DNA of 64,000 bases from JAABUE01 sp037440925 (GTDB lineage: Bacteria; Chloroflexota; Anaerolineae; Anaerolineales; Villigracilaceae), in assembly GCA_037440925.1 (NCBI GenBank), contig JBBITF010000011.1:4512-68511 (forward strand), given 5' to 3'. Positions within the stretch are counted from its first letter, which is position 1; each line of letters starts with the position of its first letter. A program made the position numbers and the translations under genes. This document shows, piece by piece, positions 16,592-25,790 of this stretch. The notes below the pieces were generated by a model that was not told the origin of the DNA, did not search any database, and saw nothing but the letters and a program-made list of their open reading frames with translations.

Positions 16592-18391
16592 ATGAATCGC
16601 CTGTATGTCAAAACCGAGCACATCCTGTTTTTTTCCGCTCTTCTGCTGGCCATCTTCTTTCGCTTCGCTGCGCTGGGCGCTTTACCCCTGACAGACGTCG
16701 AAGCCCAATCGGCCCTGCAGGCGCTTCATCTGGCGCAAGGGACGCGCCCCCTGCTCGGGCCGCAGCCAGCCTACACCTTGCCGACGGCTGCGCTCTTCTT
16801 CCTCTTCGGGACGACCAACTTCCTGGCGCGCTTCATCCCAGCGTTGACCGGCTGCCTGCTGGTCATCGTCCCCTGGTTCTTTCGCCAGCGCCTCAAACCG
16901 ACCCCGGCCTTGCTCCTGACCTTCTTCTTGGCTCTCGACCCCGGCCTGATTGCCCTCTCCCGTCAAGCGGCAAGCCCCATGCCCGCCCTGGCTTTCACCC
17001 TGCTGACGTGGGCTTGTTGGTGGCATGGACAGGCACGCGCAGCCGGCGCCCTGGCCGCGCTGGCGCTGCTCTCAGGGCCGGCCCTCTGGCCGGGGCTACT
17101 GGGCTTGGGACTGGCCTGGGGGCTGGGACAAATCTCCCGCCTCCGCCTTGCCGCCTCGACGAGCGCAGAAATGCTCTCCCTGCCGCAAGCATCCTTAGAG
17201 CAAGAGCCGCCCCCCAAGCCAGTCAGACGTTCGGACAGCGACCTGCAAACAGCGCTCACCGCTGGCGGCGCCGTCATCCTGTTGGGCGGCACGCTGCTCT
17301 TCCTGTCGCCCAATGGCATGAGCGCCTGGCTGGCCTCCCTGCCCGACTGGCTGGCAGGATGGAGGCAAGCCTCCGGCGTACCCAGCGGCCGGCTGCTGCT
17401 GGCGCTGGCTGCCTATCAACCGCTGGGTATCCTGTTTGGCCTGGCGGCTCTATGGCGCGGAATATGGCAAGGGCGGCGGCGCTACGCGCGCCTGGGACTG
17501 TGGCTTTGCATGGCGCTGTTGCTGGCAATCGTCTATCCTGCACGTCAAGTAAGCGACCTCGCCTGGGCATTGCTCCCCTTGTGGACATTGGCGGCGCTCG
17601 AGCTCTCGAACCATTTTCGCGCCTGGCCGCAAGAAAGCCGCGAGGCGCTTGGCATTGGCCTCCTGGCGGCTCTCATGCTGATCCTTGCATGGTTGAACTA
17701 CGCCAACATCGCCCTCGACCCCTCCAATCCAGCCAATAACATCTCCACCCATCTCCAATTTGGCGGCAATATCTTGCTAGAGAACCTGCTGCCCATACGC
17801 TATCTGCTCTTGGGCAGCATTGTCTTGCTGCTTCTGGTCGGTATGTTGATGGTAGCATTGGGCTGGTCGGCGCGCACTGCACGGCTGGCCTCTGTGTGGG
17901 GACTGGTCACCGCCATGGGGCTATACGCGCTAGGCATGGCCTGGAGCGCAACCGGCCTGCGCACGCCAGACGGCTGGGAACTCTGGATGGAAGAACCGCG
18001 TCCAGCGCAAGCCAATCTGCTGCGCGAAACGATAGAACAACTTTCCGCATGGAATGGCGGAGATGGCCAGTCACAAGAAGTGACTCTGGTAAGCCTGGAT
18101 TCCTCCGCCCTGGACTGGCTGTTGCGCGACCACAACCTGCGTCATGTGAACAACCTGGACCCTTTGCAAACGCCGCCGCTCGTCATCACCCCCAACCAGG
18201 AAAGCCTCAGCCTGTCCAGTGCCTATCGAGGGCAAGATTTCCTCTGGCAGCAACAACCAGACTGGTCGAATGCAAACATCCACAAATGGATTCACTGGTC
18301 AGTCTTCCACAAACTGCCCTACACTTCCGAAACCATCCTGCTCTGGGCGCGAACCGACCTCTTCCCCCAAGCGCACCCCAGTTTACCGTAA
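16592..18391 (+). CDS. GT39-like polytopic membrane glycosyltransferase
   Basis: 599 residues from ATG 16592, which is preceded by AAGGAAC as a weak ribosome site. The frame is open further upstream but there reads antisense-like Arg-rich sequence overlapping the DUF2298 gene, so I reject the longer start. The first helix (HILFFSALLLAIFFRFAAL) is followed by the acidic loop motif GALPLTDVEAQSALQAL (about residue 30), as in PMT/ArnT-type enzymes. About a dozen hydrophobic segments follow, then a ~110-residue C-terminal extracytoplasmic part. It closes the glycosylation cluster; cmk follows 12 nt after its stop. Confidence 0.82.
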   Translation: MNRLYVKTEHILFFSALLLAIFFRFAALGALPLTDVEAQSALQALHLAQGTRPLLGPQPAYTLPTAALFFLFGTTNFLARFIPALTGCLLVIVPWFFRQRLKPTPALLLTFFLALDPGLIALSRQAASPMPALAFTLLTWACWWHGQARAAGALAALALLSGPALWPGLLGLGLAWGLGQISRLRLAASTSAEMLSLPQASLEQEPPPKPVRRSDSDLQTALTAGGAVILLGGTLLFLSPNGMSAWLASLPDWLAGWRQASGVPSGRLLLALAAYQPLGILFGLAALWRGIWQGRRRYARLGLWLCMALLLAIVYPARQVSDLAWALLPLWTLAALELSNHFRAWPQESREALGIGLLAALMLILAWLNYANIALDPSNPANNISTHLQFGGNILLENLLPIRYLLLGSIVLLLLVGMLMVALGWSARTARLASVWGLVTAMGLYALGMAWSATGLRTPDGWELWMEEPRPAQANLLRETIEQLSAWNGGDGQSQEVTLVSLDSSALDWLLRDHNLRHVNNLDPLQTPPLVITPNQESLSLSSAYRGQDFLWQQQPDWSNANIHKWIHWSVFHKLPYTSETILLWARTDLFPQAHPSLP

Positions 18392-18403
18392 CAAGGTTTG
18401 CTT

Positions 18404-19087
18404 ATGCCCCCTGTCTCCATCATCGCCATAGACGGCCCAGCCGCTTCAGGCAAATCCACCCTCGGCAAACGCCTGGCCGAGGCCCTGGGATTTCTGTTCT
18501 TTGATACGGGGGTCATGTACCGGGCCGTCACCTGGCTGGCGCTGCAACAAGGGCTAGACATAACAGACGAAGCCGCCATCACGACTCTGGCCGAGTCCAT
18601 ACCCATCGAAGTCTTGCCGCCTTCTCAAAGCGACGGTCGTGCCTGCGACGTGCGCGCTATGGAGCAAGACATCACCTGGGAAACGCGCCGCCCCGAAGTG
18701 GACGCCAACGTCTCGATTGTTTCGGCCTATGGCGGGGTGCGCCGCGCCCTCACCGCCCAACAGCGCCGTATTGGATTGCGCGGACGGGTAGTCATGGTCG
18801 GGCGAGACATCGGCACCGTCGTATTACCCGAAGCCGACCTCAAGATTTACCTGGACGCCTCGGCAGAGGAACGCGCCCGCCGCCGATATGACGAACTCAT
18901 CGCGCGCGGCGAACCAGCGGACTACAACGAAATCCTCGCCAAAGTCATTGCTCGCGACCGCCTCGACTCCACCCGCGACCTGGCCCCATTAAAAGCAGCC
19001 CAGGACGCCATTTTGCTGGATTCCGACCACCTGAACGCCGACCAGGTCTTCCAACAAGCCCTGGCGCTCTGCAAGGGAGCAGCATAG
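18404..19087 (+). CDS. cmk: Cytidylate kinase
   Basis: 227 residues; phosphorylates CMP/dCMP with ATP in pyrimidine nucleotide recycling. P-loop IDGPAASGKSTLGKRLAEAL (about residues 8-26), then FFDTGVMYRAVTWLAL with the substrate-binding Tyr-Arg, GRDIGTVVLPEADLKIYLDAS in the middle, and the lid arginines ERARRRYDEL. The length matches bacterial CMK. I start at ATG 18404, with AAGG 8 nt upstream, rather than at an in-frame TTG at 18398. It is in line with the preceding GT39 gene and probably co-transcribed. Confidence 0.95.
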   Translation: MPPVSIIAIDGPAASGKSTLGKRLAEALGFLFFDTGVMYRAVTWLALQQGLDITDEAAITTLAESIPIEVLPPSQSDGRACDVRAMEQDITWETRRPEVDANVSIVSAYGGVRRALTAQQRRIGLRGRVVMVGRDIGTVVLPEADLKIYLDASAEERARRRYDELIARGEPADYNEILAKVIARDRLDSTRDLAPLKAAQDAILLDSDHLNADQVFQQALALCKGAA

Positions 19088-19149
19088 TCTGGTCATCCTG
19101 CCAGACAATTCTGTCAAAAATTAGCAACTCTTAACGTTTATTTTGCGGC

Positions 19150-19155
19150 TATAAT
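19150..19155 (+). promoter_or_regulatory. -10 box (TATAAT) 12 nt before the sensor kinase
   Basis: A perfect TATAAT in the 80-nt gap after cmk, 12 nt upstream of ATG 19168, predicting a 5' leader of only about 5 nt. TTAACG at 19131-19136 is too close to serve as a standard -35. Confidence 0.5.
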
Positions 19156-19167
19156 CTACTCGTAGCC

Positions 19168-22100
19168 ATGTCCTTCATCAGCCCTATCTTGGAAACCTTG
19201 CCTTACCTGACATCGCCAACCCCATTTGGCTGGCTGGTATGGTTATGTCTGCTAGGGATATGCGGCTTTCTAGGATATCGCTGGCGTGAATACCGCAAAG
19301 TCTGGAAGGGACGCGAATGGTTTCTTTTCGTTGGGCTGATGCTGCTTGCCCCCTTCGCCGTATTGTTAGTTGGTTTTCGCATCTCTTCAGGCGCGGCGCT
19401 GCCCCCCCCCGGCTTACCCACAGATCAATACGGAACGGCGCTCCTGCCCCTGGCTTCCATTCCGTGGACGCTGGCAGGCGGGCTGTTGGGTCCTATAGGC
19501 GCAGCCTTGCTGGGCGGGGCGGTTGGCTTGCTGCGCGGCGTATGGGATACTCACAATCTGTTTACAACCGTCGAGATGGCGCTGTTAGCGGCTACCTTCT
19601 CGGCCTGGGTTCGTCAACGCTACCGGACAATCGCCTTTCAGATCTTGCGACAGCCTCTGGCGGCGGCATTGCTCCTGGTGCCAATTCGGGCTATCTTGTA
19701 TGTTGTAGGCATCTATTTCAGCGTGCCGGGGCAGGCGCCTGTGCGCTTGGATTATGCCCTCAGCAACACAGGCGTAGCCACCCTGGCCTTTGCCGGCGAA
19801 ATGTTGATTGCCGGCCTAACCGCCCAGGCGCTCAACTGGGCAGCGCCATCCCTATGGGATAAACAACATGAGGCTCAACCCTCCCCCGCCGAACGAAGCC
19901 TGGAAGCGCGTTTCCTATTCGGCACAGGCGTCTTCGTCCTGGTGTTATTGGCGACATTGCTCATCAGCGATTGGGTGGTTGCCGGCCAGGCAGCGCGACA
20001 GATGCTGCAAGACCGCCTGCGCAGCACAGCCGAAATGGCCTCCCAAAGCGTGCCATTTTTCCTGGAGACCGGACAAAACCTGGCCGAGCAAATTGCCGCT
20101 AACCCAGGCTTGTTGGAAACAAACGACCCAGAACTTTCAGCCTTGCTAGGGGAACAAATCCAAACCGTCCCTTACTTTACTGAAGCCTTCGTCCTGGATG
20201 GCTTCAGCCGACAGCTGCTTGGTTGTTATCCGGTTGAGGCCTGCCGTGCCTTTGCCTTGTTTCCAGAAGAAGACGCCGGCTTATTATTTGCCTTGAGCGA
20301 TGTGCCAAATCAGATTTACGCCATCCCGCCAGCCTCGCCAGGCGGCGCAGGTCGGCTTTCCTTCCTGGTAGCCATCAAAAACGCTGGACAAACCCAGCGC
20401 ATTCTGCTGGCCCGCACCGACTTGGGAATCAATCCACTCACCCAGCCGCTCATCCAAAGTCTCGATGCCATGAAAGAAATTGGCGGGGTGGGCGTCCTGA
20501 TAGATGACAACAACGTCATCTTGTACCATTCCGACTCCACCCAGGTAATGACACATTATAGCGGTCAAACGGGCGACCCATCGCTTTTTTACGACGAAAC
20601 CGCTCCCGACGGCACCCGTCAGATGGTCTATTACCAGCGCGCCGCCGGACGCTCTTGGGCCATCGTGCTGACCGTCCCCGCCAAGGAGACCCAACAACTG
20701 GCGCTCCAAATTGCCCAGCCGCTTTCGCTGATGATCATCCTGCTGGCCTTAGTGGCGCTGCTTGCCCTGTGGATTGGCCTGCGCACGGTGACTCGTTCCC
20801 TGAAAAACCTGGCCATCGAGGCCAACCGCATTGCCCAAGGGCAACTAGACCGCCCCTTGTCCACCGAAGGGGAGGATGAGGTTGGACAATTGCGGCGCGC
20901 CTTTGAGCAAATGCGCGTCTCCCTACAAGCGCGGTTGGGCGAATTAAACCGCTTGCTGGTTGTCAGCCGTGGGGTAGCCTCCACATTAGATATGCGTGAA
21001 GCCGTCGAACCTGTTTTGGAAGCAGCGTGCGCCAGCGGAGCCGATGTAGCGCGCGTAGTCCTTTCCCCAGCCATCTTGCCCGATTCACCAATGGCTTCTC
21101 CCAGCCGCTTTTCGGCTGGCAAAACGCCCACCCTGTATGCTCACCTCGACGACCAGATGCTGGCGCTTGCACGTGAACAGGAAAAGCCTATTGTCCTGGC
21201 TAACGTTCCCCGAGCGCGTACTCTTCAATTGGACGCCAATCTTCCTCAACCCGCTTCTCTGCTGGCCGTCGCCTTACGCCACAAAAATCGCTATTACGGC
21301 GTGCTATGGGTCGGATACAAATTGCCGCATCCATTCTCTGAAGAGGAAGAACGTTTCCTCTCCACGCTGGCAAGTCAGGCCGCGCTAGCAGCCGCCAATG
21401 CGCATCTGTTCCTCAGCGTAGAGGTTGGCCGACGTCAATTGGAAGCCATCTTAAACTCCACGCCCGATCCGGTGTTGGTCACAGACCCCAAAGACAATCT
21501 CATCCTGGCAAACATGGCCGCTGAACAGGCGCTTAACGTGCAATTGGGCAAAAGCCAGCCCATGCAGCAAGTCATCCAGCAAAAGGAATTACTCGACTTG
21601 TTGCATGCCACAGAGGAAAGAAAATCGGCAGAGGTCAACCTGCCAGACGGCCGCACCTACCTGGCGACCGCCTCCTCCGTGCTGGCCGAGGGTCGTCCGT
21701 TGGGGCGCGTATGCATCATGCGTGATGTGACTCACTTCAAACAACTGGATACACTCAAATCGGAGTTCGTTTCCACCGTCAGCCATGACCTGCGCTCGCC
21801 GCTAACACTGATGCGTGGTTATGCCACCATGCTAGATATGGTTGGCGAACTGAACGACCAACAGCAAAGTTACGTTCAAAAAATCATCGCCGGGGTCGAA
21901 AACATGGCGCGCCTGGTGAACAACCTGCTCGACCTGGGACGAATTGATCTGGGCGTAGACTTGCAAGTCGAACCGGTGTTGGTGTTGGACGTGTTAGAGC
22001 GCATCATCAATGCTTTACAGCCTCAAGCCACGCAAAAGGAAATCGAACTCAGCCTGGAATTGCCCAAAGATCTGCCGCCGCAAATTCAAGCCGATCCTGC

Positions 22101-22449
22101 TCTGTTCCACCAAGCCATTTACAATCTGGTAGAGAACGCCATCAAATATACCCCTCAAGGTGGACAAGTTACTTTGCGCGTCCGCGCTACCCATACCGAT
22201 TTGCTTATCGAAGTACAGGATACCGGCATTGGCATCAGCGCCGAAGACATGACACGCTTGTTTGAACGCTTCTACCGTGGCAAATCGCGTGCCGCCCGCG
22301 CCCAACACGGGACAGGGCTGGGACTGGCCATCGTCCGCTCGATTGCAGAACGACACGGCGGACACGTGTGGGCCGACAGCGTCGAAGGCAAAGGAAGCAC
22401 CTTCCATCTCCAGGTGCCGTTACAAGCCAAACCTACCGCAACAAACTAA
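19168..22449 (+). CDS. Membrane-bound hybrid-input sensor histidine kinase
   Basis: 1093 residues. Order of parts: about six N-terminal membrane helices (to ~residue 225) like those of LytS/MASE-type sensors; a further helix at ~250; an extracytoplasmic sensor region (~275-510); a helix then HAMP (~535-590); GAF (~600-750); PAS (~755-860, FKQLDTLKSEF linker); HisKA with phospho-acceptor His in FVSTVSHDLRSPL (~870); and HATPase_c with N box NLVENAIKYTP, G1 DTGIGIS and G2 GTGLGLAIV. All catalytic boxes are intact. No response regulator is adjacent, so its partner is elsewhere. The signal is unknown. Confidence 0.92.
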   Translation: MSFISPILETLPYLTSPTPFGWLVWLCLLGICGFLGYRWREYRKVWKGREWFLFVGLMLLAPFAVLLVGFRISSGAALPPPGLPTDQYGTALLPLASIPWTLAGGLLGPIGAALLGGAVGLLRGVWDTHNLFTTVEMALLAATFSAWVRQRYRTIAFQILRQPLAAALLLVPIRAILYVVGIYFSVPGQAPVRLDYALSNTGVATLAFAGEMLIAGLTAQALNWAAPSLWDKQHEAQPSPAERSLEARFLFGTGVFVLVLLATLLISDWVVAGQAARQMLQDRLRSTAEMASQSVPFFLETGQNLAEQIAANPGLLETNDPELSALLGEQIQTVPYFTEAFVLDGFSRQLLGCYPVEACRAFALFPEEDAGLLFALSDVPNQIYAIPPASPGGAGRLSFLVAIKNAGQTQRILLARTDLGINPLTQPLIQSLDAMKEIGGVGVLIDDNNVILYHSDSTQVMTHYSGQTGDPSLFYDETAPDGTRQMVYYQRAAGRSWAIVLTVPAKETQQLALQIAQPLSLMIILLALVALLALWIGLRTVTRSLKNLAIEANRIAQGQLDRPLSTEGEDEVGQLRRAFEQMRVSLQARLGELNRLLVVSRGVASTLDMREAVEPVLEAACASGADVARVVLSPAILPDSPMASPSRFSAGKTPTLYAHLDDQMLALAREQEKPIVLANVPRARTLQLDANLPQPASLLAVALRHKNRYYGVLWVGYKLPHPFSEEEERFLSTLASQAALAAANAHLFLSVEVGRRQLEAILNSTPDPVLVTDPKDNLILANMAAEQALNVQLGKSQPMQQVIQQKELLDLLHATEERKSAEVNLPDGRTYLATASSVLAEGRPLGRVCIMRDVTHFKQLDTLKSEFVSTVSHDLRSPLTLMRGYATMLDMVGELNDQQQSYVQKIIAGVENMARLVNNLLDLGRIDLGVDLQVEPVLVLDVLERIINALQPQATQKEIELSLELPKDLPPQIQADPALFHQAIYNLVENAIKYTPQGGQVTLRVRATHTDLLIEVQDTGIGISAEDMTRLFERFYRGKSRAARAQHGTGLGLAIVRSIAERHGGHVWADSVEGKGSTFHLQVPLQAKPTATN

Positions 22450-22452
22450 AGT

Positions 22453-22502
22453 CTCATAGCGGCTGTGCTGCAAACTTCAGTTTGCGGAGGCCGCGCTATG
22501 AG
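22453..22502. terminator. Long palindrome between convergent genes, also a dispersed repeat
   Basis: CTCATAGCG... pairs with ...CGCTATGAG, enclosing the inner palindrome GCAAACT-TC-AGTTTGC. It sits 3 nt after the kinase stop and overlaps the last codons of the convergent tupC, so it can terminate in both directions, although U-tracts are poor. The core (AAACTGAAGTTTGC followed by CACAGCCGC) recurs at 61479-61511. Confidence 0.6.
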
Positions 22503-23188
22503 AAAGTCTGCAAAATCTCCCCTGGCGCGCCGCTGGCCTGCAGGCGGCCATCCATAATAACGGCGATGCGCCCGGCCAGTTTGCGCGCTTCGCCCAGGTT
22601 GTGGGTGATGAAAATCGTGGAGGTGCCGCTTTCGGGCAGGATGCGCCCTAGGTCATCGAGCAGGCGGCTGCGGGTGGGCGGGTCGAGCGCGCCGAACGGC
22701 TCATCGAGCAGTAAAAGTTCCGGTTCCAGCACCAGGGCGCGCGCCAGGCTGACGCGCTGTCCCTCGCCGCCCGAAAGTTCGCTGGCGCGGCGCTTTGCCA
22801 GGTGCGCAATCCCCAACCGATCCAGCCAGGATTCAACCTTCGGCTGGATTTCGTTTTTGGGCAGACCGCGAAAGCGCAGGCCGAGGGCGACGTTCTCATA
22901 GACGGACGTGTCGAACAGGAGCGGGTCCTGCAAAACCAGGGCAATGCGGCGGCGATAAGCCAGGTCCGATTCCGCCGAAGCCGGTTGACCGTTAAACCAG
23001 ATTTCCCCCCGCTCCGGCTTGAGCAGGCGCGCCAGGGTCAGCAGCAGGGTGCTTTTGCCTGCCCCATTGGGCCCGATGATGGCCAGCACCTCCCCTTTTC
23101 GGAGGCTCAATTCCTCCACTGCCAAAACTACCCGCCCGCCTCGCTTAACCTGTAAGCCGCGCACAGCCAAACATTCATCATTCACCAT
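22496..23188 (-). CDS. tupC: Tungstate ABC transporter, ATP-binding subunit
   Basis: 230 residues. Walker A GPNGAGKSTLLLTLARLL (about 33-50), Q-loop region LVLQDPLLFDTSVYENV, ABC signature ELSGGEGQRVSLARAL (about 136), Walker B LLLLDEPFGALD, and the H-loop in FITHNLGEA. It couples ATP hydrolysis to oxyanion import through the permease encoded just upstream. The start is ATG 23188; a TTG six bases earlier is possible. Gap to tupB is 12 nt. Last gene of the tupABC operon; assignment to tungstate rests on the binding protein. Confidence 0.92.
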   Translation of the reverse strand: MVNDECLAVRGLQVKRGGRVVLAVEELSLRKGEVLAIIGPNGAGKSTLLLTLARLLKPERGEIWFNGQPASAESDLAYRRRIALVLQDPLLFDTSVYENVALGLRFRGLPKNEIQPKVESWLDRLGIAHLAKRRASELSGGEGQRVSLARALVLEPELLLLDEPFGALDPPTRSRLLDDLGRILPESGTSTIFITHNLGEARKLAGRIAVIMDGRLQASGAPGEILQTFS

Positions 23189-23200
23189 GTCCAAACGCTC

Positions 23201-23845
23201 TCACTTCCGCGCGCTCCTCTGTTGTATGACCGTCAGCGCCCAGTTCACCAGAAAGGTGATGACCAAGAGCAAGACACCCAACCCGATGGCAATGTCGAAA
23301 TTGCCCTTGCCGGTTTCCAGCACAATGGCGGTGGTCAGGACGCGCGTCTGGTAGCGGATATTGCCGCCGACCATCATGCTCGCCCCGACCTCCGAGATGA
23401 CCGCGCCGAAACCGGCCATCAGGGCCGCCAGCAGGGGCATGCGCGCCTCGCGCCACAACATCCAGACCATTTGCGGGGTCGAGGCGCCCAGTCCGCGCAG
23501 TTGCAGTTGCAGGCGCGGGTCGAGGGCTTGCAGGGCAGAGGCCGTCAGCCCGGCCACGACCGGGAAGGCGATAATCACCTGGGCAATCACAATCGCGGTC
23601 GGGGTATAAATCAGATTCAAGCCGCCGAACGGCCCAGAGCGCCACAACATCATCGCCACGAACAAGCCGACCACCACCGGCGGCAGGCCCATGCCGGTAT
23701 TAACCAGGCTCAAGAGCAGCGATCGCCCCGGGAATTTCCCCAACGCCAGCAGCGTGCCGAGCGGCAGCCCCAGCAGCAGGCTGATGCCAGTCGCCAGGCC
23801 GGAGATTTGCAGGGAGAGCAGGGTGATTTGGAGGATCTCAGACAT
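23201..23845 (-). CDS. tupB: Tungstate ABC transporter, permease
   Basis: 214 residues with five to six membrane helices and the binding-protein-dependent permease loop (EAA-like) around ARMPLLAALMAGFGAVISEVGASMMVGG, split over residues 135-165, which docks the ATPase. N-terminus MSEILQITLLSLQISGLATGISLLLGLPLG. The GAVISEVGA form is characteristic of TupB/ModB-like permeases. Only 2 nt separate it from tupA and 12 nt from tupC, a tight operon. Confidence 0.92.
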   Translation of the reverse strand: MSEILQITLLSLQISGLATGISLLLGLPLGTLLALGKFPGRSLLLSLVNTGMGLPPVVVGLFVAMMLWRSGPFGGLNLIYTPTAIVIAQVIIAFPVVAGLTASALQALDPRLQLQLRGLGASTPQMVWMLWREARMPLLAALMAGFGAVISEVGASMMVGGNIRYQTRVLTTAIVLETGKGNFDIAIGLGVLLLVITFLVNWALTVIQQRSARK

Positions 23846-23847
23846 CG

Positions 23848-24744
23848 TTAACTATCCAACCCCAACTCCGCCGGGTCACGGCCCGCATCGGGGAAGAAAA
23901 GCGGCATACCGAACCTGTCCACGCCAAATTCGCCAATCAATTTCTGGACATCCTCGCGCACCAGAAATTGCGCAAAAGCCAGCGCGCCCTCGTAATTGAC
24001 CTTGGGCCACCTAGCCGGGTCAACGGTCATGACGTGATACACGTTGAGCAGAGACGAATCCCCCTCTACCAAAATTTCCAAGTTGAGAGTATTCATCATC
24101 GAAAGGTATGTGCCGCGGTCGGTGAAGGTATAAGCACCCTTTTCCGAAGCGATGGTCAGGGTAGCGCCCATGCCCTGACCGCTGGAGAGGTAAAAATCGG
24201 GCGAAAAAGCCGCCGGGTCAAGTTCAGCCTTTTTCCACAGGGCCAGTTCAGCCTTGTGCGTGCCTGAATCGTCGCCGCGCGTGACAAAGGTAGATTCGGT
24301 TTCCGCAATCATTTTGAAGGCTTCAAGGACGGTCTTACCCTTAATCCCCGCCGGGTCCGCCTTGGGGCCGACAATCACAAAGTCGTTGTGCATGACCAGC
24401 AAGCGGTCTTTGACCACGCCGGCCTCCACCAGCGCCTTTTCAGCCGCCGGGGCATGGGTCAGCAGCACATCGGCATTGCCTTCCGCGCCCATTTTGAGGG
24501 CTGCGCCGGTGCCGACGGCAATCGTCTGGACCTGATAGCCGGTTTCTTTCTCGAACATTGGCACCAGCACATCGAGCAGGCCTGAATCCTGGGTGGAGGT
24601 GGTGGTGGCAAGAATCAGAGTGGTGTTGGCCTGTGAAACGGAGGCAGCCGGCGGGGAGTCGGTTCCACCCGACATGCACGCAGCAAGCGCCAGAGCTATA
24701 AGAATGAACAAGGTGGGCAGAATGTTACGGGCAGTGAATTTCAT
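23848..24744 (-). CDS. tupA: Tungstate-binding lipoprotein
   Basis: 298 residues. Lipoprotein signal: basic start, hydrophobic stretch and lipobox LALAAC (Cys about residue 23), then a Ser/Ala-rich linker. The mature part has TupA hallmarks: LATTTSTQDSGLLDVLVP, VGTGAALKMGAEGNADVLLTHA, STFVTRGDDSGTHKAEL and SSGQGMGATLTIASEKGAYTFTDR (each within about residues 45-215). These residues bind WO4(2-); TupA discriminates tungstate from molybdate. It is anchored outside the membrane and delivers the ion to TupBC. A 22-bp inverted repeat lies 23 bp upstream of its ATG. Tungstate use implies tungsten enzymes elsewhere in the genome. Confidence 0.93.
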   Translation of the reverse strand: MKFTARNILPTLFILIALALAACMSGGTDSPPAASVSQANTTLILATTTSTQDSGLLDVLVPMFEKETGYQVQTIAVGTGAALKMGAEGNADVLLTHAPAAEKALVEAGVVKDRLLVMHNDFVIVGPKADPAGIKGKTVLEAFKMIAETESTFVTRGDDSGTHKAELALWKKAELDPAAFSPDFYLSSGQGMGATLTIASEKGAYTFTDRGTYLSMMNTLNLEILVEGDSSLLNVYHVMTVDPARWPKVNYEGALAFAQFLVREDVQKLIGEFGVDRFGMPLFFPDAGRDPAELGLDS

Positions 24745-24766
24745 ATTTTCTCCTATTGTGAATTAG

Positions 24767-24788
24767 ATATTAAGGAAAAACTTAATAT
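24767..24788. promoter_or_regulatory. Inverted-repeat operator upstream of tupA
   Basis: ATATTAAG - GAAAAA - CTTAATAT: perfect 8-bp arms around a 6-bp spacer, 22 bp upstream of the tupA start. The same core, ATTAAG-N6-CTTAAT, with an A-rich spacer in the same orientation, precedes the regulator gene (25791-25812). Two matching sites around one regulator strongly suggest its operator. Confidence 0.8.
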
Positions 24789-24805
24789 AAACGGTAAAAA
24801 AAATA

Positions 24806-25783
24806 TCAGTGAAACTCGATTTCCTCGCCGGTATGCGCCGTGTTGTAGCCGCGCAGGTTGTCCACACTGCGGCGGAAGGCAGCGGTTTGGAGCGCATCGA
24901 GCAGCGGCGCGAGGGCCGCTAATTGCTCATCGGGCAGCACCAGGTCGTAACGCTCGTCGAACAGCGGCACGAAACCCAGCCCATGCTGGATGGCAGCGGC
25001 CTCCAGCCCCAGGGCCACATCCGCTTCGCCGGATTGAATGGCGAGCGCGGCATGGGTATGAGTTTGGACGACCCGCCCGTAGCCAGGCACCGTTTCGGGA
25101 GCGATTCCCAGCCGGTTCAATTCGCCGTCTAACCACAGCCGCGTGCCGGAGCCGGGATTCCGATTCACGAAGCGGAGTCCCGGCTGGAGCAGGTCCGCCG
25201 CGCCCCGAACCCCGTGCGGGTTGCCGGGGGCGGTCATCCAGCCCTGGGTGCGGTGCGCCAGGGTGACGAGGTGAATGCGCCGGTCGGGGAATAGGCGGCT
25301 GACGAAGGGCGTGTTGTACGTGCCGCTGGCATCCAGCAAATGCGCGCCCGAAAGGCTGCACAGCCCCATCCGCAAATTCACCAGCCCATCCAGGCTGCCA
25401 ATCGGGTGAACGAGCAGTTCAATGCGCGGGGAAAGTTGCTGCGCCAGCCGCTCGAGAGCCAGATCGTGACTGCCCGAAAAGACTAGCACAGGCCTGCTGC
25501 TGTGTGGCAAAATTAACTCTTGCAATAAAAATCCGGCTGACCGGGCGCGATAGAACTTCTCCGTCACCCCGGCATTGACGCGCACTTCGGCAATTTCCAC
25601 CAGCCCGCCCGCTTCCAGCGCCTTGATGTGATGCTGCACCCAGGCCGGGTGCCTGCCCAGGGCGCGCCCCAACTGGCTGAGGGTGGCGGGTTCGGCCATC
25701 AGCAGGCGCAGAATGTCCATTCGGCGCGGGTCCGAAATCAACTTGACCTGGTCAAAGGAAGTCAGCGGGGCGATGATTTTCAT
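24806..25783 (-). CDS. One-component regulator: ArsR-like wHTH fused to a periplasmic-binding-protein-like domain
   Basis: 325 residues. Residues ~1-85 form a winged helix-turn-helix (DQVKLISDPRRMDILRLL, then TLSQLGRALGRHPAWVQHHI and a wing) of the ArsR type. Residues ~110-320 resemble the PBP-like domain (PF12727) found in oxyanion regulators: VNRNPGSGTRLWLDGEL and QTHTHAALAIQSGEADVALG are typical ligand-loop sequences. It lies directly upstream of tupABC in the same direction, so it is a likely tungstate (or molybdate) sensor. It differs from ModE, which carries a TOBE ligand domain. I start at ATG 25783, because an upstream start would place the operator inside the gene. Confidence 0.85.
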   Translation of the reverse strand: MKIIAPLTSFDQVKLISDPRRMDILRLLMAEPATLSQLGRALGRHPAWVQHHIKALEAGGLVEIAEVRVNAGVTEKFYRARSAGFLLQELILPHSSRPVLVFSGSHDLALERLAQQLSPRIELLVHPIGSLDGLVNLRMGLCSLSGAHLLDASGTYNTPFVSRLFPDRRIHLVTLAHRTQGWMTAPGNPHGVRGAADLLQPGLRFVNRNPGSGTRLWLDGELNRLGIAPETVPGYGRVVQTHTHAALAIQSGEADVALGLEAAAIQHGLGFVPLFDERYDLVLPDEQLAALAPLLDALQTAAFRRSVDNLRGYNTAHTGEEIEFH

Positions 25784-25790
25784 GGAATTG

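Noticed and set aside
16576..17739. 387-codon open frame on the plus strand
   Set aside because: Arg/Pro/Ala-rich shadow of the GT39-like gene in another frame; no hydrophobic pattern.
22496..25783. Phosphate or molybdate transporter instead of tungstate
   Set aside because: TupA-specific motifs (TTTSTQDSGLL, RGDDSGTH, GMGATL) are present; molybdate-specific ModA motifs are not seen.
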